From: Siphonodentalium dalli
Taxonomy: Eukaryota > Mollusca > Scaphopoda > Gadilida > Siphonodentaliidae
Direction of reading: 5' to 3'
DNA length: 64,000 nucleotides
Assembly: GCA_032622095.1 (NCBI GenBank)
Contig: CP136062.1
Coordinates: forward strand, 135,882,960 to 135,946,959
Shown here piece after piece: positions 24,345 to 33,700 of this stretch. The position numbers and the translations under genes were made by a program. The notes under the pieces were generated by a model. The model worked only from the letters and a program-made list of their open reading frames with translations, was not told the origin of the DNA and ran no database searches. Each line of letters opens with the position of its first letter. Position 1 is the first letter of the stretch.

Positions 24345-25047
24345 TCTATGTTGGAAATAAATGTTGAGGTGATACATCATATCAGGCATTCACGTTTGAT
24401 GCAGAAAAACAAATTGTAATGCATTGATATCATTTTGAATCAAAGCCCTTGAAAATACACATGAATCAGCCCTTTTGTTTTATAGCAGAATAACATAAAA
24501 TGAGAGAGTTGTTTGGTGTAACTAAACATGTCATTGTGATTTTGTGAACCTCTTCTATCACAGCTTAATTATGAGAATGAATGAGAATTTAAAACCACAC
24601 ATCTTGTTTGAACCGTCATTATACCAACTTGCTGCTTTGTTATGATTTAAGAATTCTAATACGACAGAAAATGTTTATGGAATTTCAGTCGATTAAACTT
24701 GTCTACTGAGCGATGAAAATGAAACGTTGACTTGTCAAGCATGCACGATTGGCTTCAGATTGCTAGGTACAGAGTAGAGACATGCTCAAAACAAACTTCT
24801 ATGATGGACGATTTGTGACTAGCAGAGTTAACATTGATGACCAGTATTATCTCCCCTGACTAATAGGTATATCAAACTCTCTTCTAAGAAAAGTAGTTAT
24901 CGCTCAGTGGATAACTGTGTGCCATCACTGTTGGCAGTCAGGTAAATTAGCATGAATATTTGGCGGGGGAATTAAAAAGTAGTTATCGTTACATGCGTTT
25001 TTCTGGAAGTAACTTCATCAAAGCGATGTTATATAAATAAAAGGTCG

Positions 25048-25510
25048 GCGACCACAGTGTCCCCCTGACAACGTGGCAAGTCAATGCCACTTTGTTAAAG
25101 AAATTTAAAAAATGTTGAAATGTTCTAAGTCAAAAAGGGTTAATAACTCCGTAAAAAAATAATTTTTCCATCATCTGTATACATGTTGAACATCTCCAAT
25201 ATATATGGGTGACAATACCTTGAAGTTTCAAATATCTACGATCAAAACTGTAGGAGGAGCTGATTACACTATGAAGGTACCTTCATACAGAAAATTATAA
25301 AAAATGTTGAAATTTTCTAAGTCGAAAGGGGTTAATAACTCGGTCAAAAAATATATATACATGTTGCACATCTTCAATATATTGGCAACAATATTCTGAA
25401 GTTTAAAATCTCTGGGAGGAGATAATTACACCATGAAGGTACTCAAAAGTGTGATGGACGGAGCCCGTTTCTATAGTCCCCTTTTCTTTCAGAACGTCGG
25501 GGGACAAAAA
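25048..25510. repeat. Dispersed repeat, second copy of 3160-4148
   Basis: It runs from ACCACAGTGTCCCC to CTTTCAGAACGTCGGGGGACA with the same internal words; the internal unit recurs about 190 bp apart (25128 and 25319). Confidence 0.72.
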
Positions 25511-25890
25511 TGCAGCATGATTTTATAGCTATTCCCCTAGTCAGTTAGTTGCAAACGGTCCATTGGAATCTTGTGGATGGATCAATAATCAGAGTGGGCC
25601 ATGTAGTTAAATCAGCCTTTAATATATAATAGCTGCTCAAACATCAAAGCTTTCAACCACTGGCCTTCCTCATACAGTGATAAAAAATACATTTTCAGCT
25701 ACATACTACAAAGATACTTCACTAAATGACACTTGGTTCTTATGCATCAAAGCATTGCATGTGTCAAGTCTTAGAATCCATGAATTCTCTTTTATCAGTC
25801 CAAGTTACCAAGTTACTTCTCTCCGCTGACTATCTCTACCACTAAAACAATAATATCCTTGACCAAACGGCTATGGCCATGTAGTCAAGT
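25511..25890. other. Gene-free span
   Basis: Nothing recognised. Confidence 0.35.
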
Positions 25891-25891
25891 A

Positions 25892-25980
25892 CAGTAATGC
25901 TTTAAATAATCGACTTCTTAACCACAGCAGAATTATGGGTAACGAGAGCTTTCCAATGAATGGCAACAAGCCATATTTCC
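25892..25980. mobile_element. Family A MITE, truncated copy 2
   Basis: It begins CAGTAATGC after TA and reaches 'gcaacaagccatatttcc', then breaks into unrelated sequence. The left arm and loop are present and most of the right arm is lost. Confidence 0.78.
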
Positions 25981-27070
25981 TTGTTTTAACTTGTTTTGAT
26001 AATAACAAATACAATCTTTCCAATAAAAATTATTTTATTCAACCGAGTGACGTTGTCCCCAGTTACCTGCACACTTTGGATATATAATTATGTCATGAAA
26101 GTAGTACTAAACTAATATAGTTACATTAATACCTAATAATTAACCTATGGTTTATACAGTAATAAACTTCCCATTTATTGAGCATGCTTTATGTAGGTAA
26201 AGGAGGTAGTAAGTGGCAGATAAGATTCAATAAGTGAATAAACGATAGGGACGGATCAAAATTTCTGATGAGTATTATAAATGTTTAGTGACCCAAATAA
26301 CCCTTAAAATCACATCTAATGAATTTCCATCTAATAAATAGCTTGAGATATTTGACAAATCTCTAACACCCACTGGTCTCTGCTAACAGTTGACTAATCC
26401 TCTTGCATAATCAATAATATACCTATAAGTGCAATCCTGGTGATGACTGTAAATACTAACTACATTTGATGTGAACCTCTGAGGTTGCAAAGCACAGATA
26501 TTTTATGGATATTTACTAATTTTTAACAAGAATTTTCACAATTGTTAATATACAATCCCCAAGTTGTAAATTGTGGATTTCGACCATAAAATGAATCCCT
26601 AATGGTCTAACTAAATTACATTTCAAGAGATCGCTTTGATAACCCGTTGCTAAGCCAGATATTTAAGTATAAAATTCAGAAATAAAAATTTCAAGAATAT
26701 CAAAGAATGATAACTCTAGAATAGAAAATATGAATACAAATTGTCACACATCATCCTTTTGAAGATACATGTATCAGTTCTTGGTAAATCTCCACAGCAA
26801 ATTTCATTTAGATCTGATATATCTTTGCTGAGTACTGAGCCAGTAAGTACTAGTGATCAATTAGTAATTAATAAATCAACATTTTACAATAATCAAAAAG
26901 GGATAACACCAGCATATGGCATGTGAAATTGTTTTACTTTGACCTCCCTTTGGAAGACCTTGTCATAGACAAATTCCATACAAAATTTCATTGACACTTG
27001 AAAACAAATCGATGCGTTGTTGAGCTGAGCAGGTGCAACGATACCCCAAAATTATGCTCAAATGGACGCA
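25981..27070. other. Gene-free span downstream of MATCAP
   Basis: A+T-rich. 26700-26830 shows a diffuse repeat ('gataactctagaatagaaaat', 'atttagatctgatat') also seen at 27940-28140 and 62690-62900. No gene was found. Confidence 0.4.
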
Positions 27071-27074
27071 TTGA

Positions 27075-27332
27075 TGTACAGATATATCCCCCTAGTTTGC
27101 AGAAGATAAAATGAATAATTGATGTGACAATATATAATGGGTGAACATCACCAATGTCAACTGGGGAACTTCGATCTGATCCTAGATCTCCCATAGCAGT
27201 TGAGGCCTCAACAGAACGAGGTTTCCAGAGGGTGAGTTTGATGATGCTAGCCCACCATGCGGGATAGCTTAACTAAATTCACCCTCTGGGGACCTCATTC
27301 TGCAAATGACAGACACACTATTTCAAGGCTTG
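27075..27332. mobile_element. Family B MITE, truncated copy in opposite orientation
   Basis: It carries 'tagtttgcagaagataaaatg', 'gggtgaacatcaccaatgtcaact' and the terminal block 'gacctcattctgcaaatgacagacacact...CAAGGCTTG'. Relative to 23909-24344 it is inverted and lacks one end. Confidence 0.78.
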
Positions 27333-27349
27333 CACGTTACCAAAGTATA

Positions 27350-27512
27350 CAGTAATGCCCTAAATAATCGACTCCTTAACCACAGCAGAATTATGGGTAA
27401 CTTTTCAGGATTTAGTCAGAAATATAGCTTGTTGCCATATTTCCGACTAAATCCTGAAAAATTACACGTAATTCTGCTGTGGTTAAAGAGTCGATTATTT
27501 AGAGCATTACTG
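27350..27512. mobile_element. Family A MITE, copy 3, just past the MATCAP stop codon
   Basis: A complete palindrome from CAGTAATGCCC to its inverse, with TA on both sides (27348-27349, 27513-27514). It lies 20 bp downstream of the MATCAP stop on the minus strand, so any 3'UTR longer than about 190 nt would contain a ~70-bp-stem hairpin. Confidence 0.88.
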
Positions 27513-27532
27513 TACCTGATAAAACAATGAAT

Positions 27533-27798
27533 CTAACTATCTAGTCTAACTGATGACAGTACATCATCTGTTAATCCATTCAAGTCGACTATTCTATCTA
27601 GCTGCTGTCGATATATCCCCATATCATTCATGAATGCTGGTATCCTCGTCCCCTCCACATCAGCATGGTTCCTGAGTATATCAATATCCTCAAATGAAAT
27701 CTTTCCGAATCTCATTAACATCTCAAAGTCGATCGTCTTTCTGAACTTGAGAATCTTCAAGGCACCATCCAGGTAGACTTGGTCTTTACAGAAGGCAC
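27533..27798 (-). CDS. MATCAP: MATCAP exon 4 (last), residues 369-456 and stop
   Basis: The acceptor AATATTCCAG|GTGCCTTC completes the split Gly. The exon encodes AFCKDQVYLDGALKIL, KTIDFEMLMRFGKISFEDID and a C-terminal LNGLTDDVL segment, matching the family C-terminus, then TAG at 27535-27533. Intron 3 upstream is 4.7 kb. I see no AATAAA on the minus strand close to the stop; a hairpin MITE follows 20 bp downstream, so the 3' end is uncertain. Confidence 0.92.
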
Positions 27799-30700
27799 CT
27801 GGAATATTTTGAAAATAATTAGAGGTTATGGCCTGGTTAGTTTGATTATCAAACTTTGATATCAGCCAAGATATTAGACTGAGGTAACTTTGTGTCAATC
27901 TGAGGCTAATATGAAATCAGATTGCCAGATAAATGAAGAATGATAACTCTAGAATGGAAAACGTGAACGTCATTTATCCTTGTCTTTACAGCAGTAATGA
28001 TGATGAACCACCATACCAAATTTTATTCAGATCTGATAACCCATGGCTGAGATATATGTCCAGATGGACGGACTGACTGACAGCTGGACAGACAGACAAA
28101 GTCAATCCAATATACCCCCATTGTTCTTCGAAAATGTGGTGGTATAATTACCGACATCAAACTAACCAAAAAATAAAACTTCATTATTAATAATTAGATC
28201 AATTATACTGTAATACCTTTACTAGTCATTCCGATGTAATGTCTTTCACAATTGAATGGACACCAGGAAGAATCACATTTACAATTTACCTTTGAATTAC
28301 ATACTGAAGAGCTGTCACTTTCAGTACTAAGGAAATTCACAATTGTAGCTCCATTGAAGTTAGGGAGTATACCTGTACATCAGTTTGAAATGGCATCATT
28401 AATTCATCTTTACTTCAAGTCAATTTATAATATATATATATTGGACTATTACTATGATTATATCCCCCGAATAACAGTTACACTGTGCTTCCATTGGTGA
28501 TGATACAAATGTTACCAGTCGAGTTTATGGAAATATCAGCCGAGGTCAATAATAGGCTGTTCAAGGCAAAAATACGATATCTAATCTGATATAACTAGAG
28601 GTGTGACTGTCCCAATGGGACTACGGATACCCCCCTGTTTTTAAAATACTAAGATGTTTCACATGTCAGTAAACATTTAGTTAAAATAATAAAATAACAG
28701 TTCCCATTGCAGGTGTACAACCATAACCCTAATCTTAAACCTATTGACCGAAAAATGTAGGAATAAAAGCTTGGACAAAATTATGTATGTTGCGAAAAAA
28801 TTTCTAAGTCGAAAAAGGGGAATAACTCCACACAAAAAATGTCGGACAGACGTCATAATCGCAGTTGCACAGGTTCCCATGGTACTAAATATCAGTGCCA
28901 AGATTAAAAAACATTGACCGAAAAATGTAGGAATAAAAGCTCGGACAAAATTATGCATGTTGCAAAAAAAGTTTCTAAGTCGAAAAAGGGGGATAACTCC
29001 ACCAAAAAATGCCGGACAGACGTCATAATCGCAGGTGCACAAGTTCCCATGGTACTAAATATCTGTGCCATGTTTTAAAAAAATTGACCGAAAAATGTAG
29101 GAATAAAAGTTCGAACAAAAGTATACATGTTGCGAAAAGTTTCTAAGTCGAAAAGGGGGGATAACTCCACCAAAAAAAGTCCGACAGACGTCATAATCGC
29201 GGGTGCACAGGTTCCCATGTTGGTTGATGTCTGCCAAGTTTCACGGAAATTGATGAAAAAACGACTGAGAAAAAGTCCGGACAAATTTGTGTCCACGGAC
29301 GGACGACGGACGGACGGCACAGCTGACTCCAGTATACCCCCCCCTAACTTTGTTGCGTGGGGTATAATTACATGTAATAAATATTATCACTTTATAGAGC
29401 ATTCTCTGGTCTATTAACAGAGTTTTTTTTGGGATGTTCCAAATAGCATAACGTCATGAACACCAGGCAGATAATGAAAAGCACAATTTATTATTGGCCT
29501 GCAGACCCGGAACATGACCAAGTTGGTGATAATTTTAATAACATGACCTTGTTAGGCATTATGGTTTATTAAGGGCTCTCTCGGAACGAATAAGAGGCTA
29601 AAAGCCCTCATGCCTATTAACGGAAATCGATTATGTTTGGACCACTAATAAGCCCGAGGCTGTAAATCATAAATTTCTGAGAGGACCCTTAATAAACCAT
29701 AATAACTTAAAATAACGTTATTGTTATATTATTCAGGAGAAACTGTTTATGAGTGAAAGTAAAAGTCTTGACATTACCCCACCCAAAATCATTCAAATTG
29801 ACCCAAATCTGGAGGGCTGATCCAAAATTTCTTCCTAATGGTAATTGAATGACTCATTACTCCATATTCCTACTGGGCAATACCCACCCTCAAATTGACA
29901 TACTAGTACATGCCCAAAACACTTGAGCTAGAAGGCTCTTCCCCGCAAACATTCACAAAGAAACATTCAGTCTCAGATATTAGTCAACCATGAGAAGTAA
30001 GTTTAAAGTGAAGTTGAATATTTGATCTCAACTGACATGACATGCAATCAAATTGGACACAATGGAATGTTCCAATAAAAGGCCGCTATATGGTGGCTTT
30101 GTTTGAACGGTAGTTTTTTTAGAAATGTAAAATTTGATTCTGGGAACAACCTTTGAATCAAACTTTGCTTCCAACAGTCTATGCTAACTACTTCTGAATG
30201 ACAGATGCAAAATTCACCAGATGTATTCTAAAATTATAAGTCGTCATGCAAAATTCATCGGACGTAGCCTAGATTCAAACTGGGCCCAGATTCTCAAATT
30301 ATAAGCCGACAAGGACCATAACTGTGCAGACTGAACCTATATTCTAACTTGATCTCTATTTTTGAGTAGATAACAATAATCAAAGCTATCACCGGAAATG
30401 GAAATACCGGTAATTGTCAAATTATAAGTCAACAACGACCAGAACTCCGGTAAAAAATAGGTGGACAGAACCCAAATTTTAACTTGACCTGTATTTTCAA
30501 GAGTAATCCAACTACCACAAATTTGAAAAAATCAGATAACTAAAACAAGTTATCACTCGGAAACCAAAATAATCACCAAATTCAAGTCGACAAGGACCAT
30601 AACTCTGGAAAAAATGGGTGGACCAAACCCAAATTCGAATTTGACCTGTATTTTCATGCCACATACTAATTTGAAAACAATAAGATAACTAAAACTAAAG

Positions 30701-33700
30701 TTATCATCCAGAAAGCATCTGGGACAGATGGATACACGGACAGTACAGACAGATGGATGGACACCGCTGATTTCTATAGGTCCCCAAAATTATTTGTCCT
30801 TGGTCATCCAGGGCAGCAGGGTCAAAAGTATGAGCACGAAACATCAGGGGTCTAAGAGTGCATGGAACATTCGGGGTACAGTAATGCTCTAAGTAATCGA
30901 CTCCTTAACCACAGCAGAATTATGGGTAACTTTTCAATATTTAGTCGGAAATATGGCTTGTTGCCATTCATCGGAAAGCTCTCAGTGAAAAGTTACCCAT
31001 AATTCTGCTGTGGTTAAGGAGTCGATTATTTAGGGATTACTGTATGTCATTGGAACTCAAAGTAAAATGTTGAGCTTACTATTCAAATGGATTACTTAGG
31101 GCATTACTGTACATGAATAACCTTTCAGTGGCAGTTTTGATGATAGTGATGTTTTCCCAGTATATGCTCATTATGCTGTGTTTGACATCACTGACTCCGA
31201 AACTTGATGAATGATTGAATTTGTCTCAGGATACTGAATGTGAATGTGAGGATCTGATTAAAACCACACCAAACTTGAAATTGCAGAGTTAGTGTAGTGG
31301 GGACAAAAACATTATCTCCAACTTGGTGGTTCAAAATAGACATCACAGTATCAGGAGAAGTGAAGTTTTCCAATCTAAACCTCCCTTATGTAAATATTCT
31401 ATTGGCAGACATGGACACACACATGTATTCATCATTATGTTAAAATGTTGTTACATTCAGATATAAAGTTATTATATGTTCTGTGTTTATTAACCCTTTC
31501 TATACTAAATGGATTCTCCCACTCAGTTATAAAAGTATACATTGGAATGGTCTATAATTCATTTAGAGGGGTGTTCATGTAATAAAAGCAGACAACAGAC
31601 GACAGAATAACAGATAATTCAAGAGTAGAATTATTCATATTCAGTGGGAAATGTCCAGATAAGAAGTTCAACAAATGACCTATGATCATTTGTTAATCAA
31701 GGGCTAATTATTCTCTATCACACTGCAACCCTGCTTACGAAATTTCACACAATCAGATGCAAAAAAAAAAATTCCTTTTTGTTCAGCTCCTACTCCAGGT
31801 TTTCATTCTCCATGTTCATAAAATCAAGTTACAGTAATGCCCTAAATAATCGACTCCTCAACCATAATAATAATAATGATAATAACAATAATGACCAGTT
31901 TTATATAGTGATTAACCAATTACTTGCTCTAACACGCTTGGTACAATATTACCCCAGTCATTTGTACAAGCCAACCAATGAACCGGCTGCAGCCATTGCA
32001 GACGCTGCTCTAGTTTGATCAGAACATGCTCTGATACTCATCAGTATGACAAGCTGACTGGTACTCTTTTAATGCAAGAGTGATGCGAAGCCAACACAGT
32101 ACGAGTGACCTTGCTCAAGGGTCACAACTTGGCGTGGGTTTTGAAACAGCGAGCAATCCCGACAATTGCACGTCGCTCAAAGCGGCCAAGCCACTGCTAT
32201 ATGGAGACTCAATGACCAGCGACAAGCTGCGAACCCATATCGATGTGTTTACAGCGAATACAAGTCTGACATGCTAACAACCACTGGACCACGGAGCTCC
32301 ATAGCAGAATTACGGGTAATGGGTCATTTTTCAGGATTTAATTGGAAATATGGCTTGTTGCCATTCATCACTGAGAGCTTTCCGATGAATGGCAACAAAC
32401 CATATTTCTGACTAAATGTTGAAAAATTAACCATAATTCTGCTGTGGTTAAGGAGTCAACTATTTAGGGCATTACTGTATTAAATTGGTCTGGCCTTACC
32501 TAGTTTTGAGGTGTCGTCCTGACCTCTTTTGACCCTCATACAATAGTCCCATCGTACTTCCGGATCGTGGATGAATCGTCCGAGATCTCTAAACAGCTCT
32601 TTGAATGGAAGAAGTGCTCCTTGATAGGTTGCATAGTAGAGCATAGCTGATCGCCAGAGACATGGATCCTTCCTGAAAATGACGCTGTGTAATGAAGCCA
32701 GGCCTTCCTCTGTAGGATTCACGGGTCGCAGCTCCATTTCTTTCCGCACCTTCCCACTATACCAATACTGATTTCTGTTGTTTGTGCTGCGCAGGTAATG
32801 TGTACCTTAAAGATAACATTGGAAGATGTATTCAGGGTTCATTATCCCACATACATGTATTATTAATGGCCAATTTTTTTTTAAATGGCCAAATAAAATT
32901 TCATTTCAAGCATTAGGCAGGGTGGATTTTTCTCTTTAAATTAATTAATGTACAGGTACCTTTATTTGGCACACAAGAGTAGGTACTAGGATCTCTAAAT
33001 GTTGATTTTAGTACCCATAATTCCCAAATCAATGATTACCCAGGATATCAAAATCCCACCTAATCAAGACACAACCTCAATCAATCAGACAAAATTTTAA
33101 CAAGATGGTGGCGACTTTAGAAATCAGTATAACATTTTCAATTATGCAAGTTGATTAATGACCAAAACTTCTAATATAAAGTTGAGAATTTAGTTTTTTG
33201 TTTAGTGAAAATGGGCATGAATTCATGCATTATAAACGTTGTTTGTTATTGAATCGAAACAGACGACGTATCTTAGACTATGATTTCATGTCAATTGGGA
33301 GAAAGTTTCGAGAACCTGGGAAACCTAATCAAGATTTTAGATACTCTGGGTACTCAAATCAATGTTACGAGATCCTGAGTTCTCTAATCAACAGAAACAT
33401 GTGAACTTGACCAATTCAGTACTATAGTAATGCCCTAAGTAATTGACTCCTTAACCACAGCAGAATTATGGGTAACTGAGAGCTTTCCGATGAATGGCAA
33501 CAAGCCATATTTCCGACTAAATCCTGAAAAGTTACCCATAATTCTGCTGTGATTAAGGAGTCGATTACTTAGGGCATTACTGTACTTACAGACTGTGAAA
33601 TTTTCATCGTTATTGGAAACATACCTAGTTTTTTTAGGCTGAAGGGTACTCACCTATTTCATGCCTGAGTAGACCAGAGCACCAGTCTTCTCTCAGATTG

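Noticed and set aside
28677-29320. 121-aa and 81-aa minus-strand frames with repeated peptide blocks
   Set aside because: The repetition is that of the ~170-bp non-coding tandem units; frames change between units and there is no family motif.
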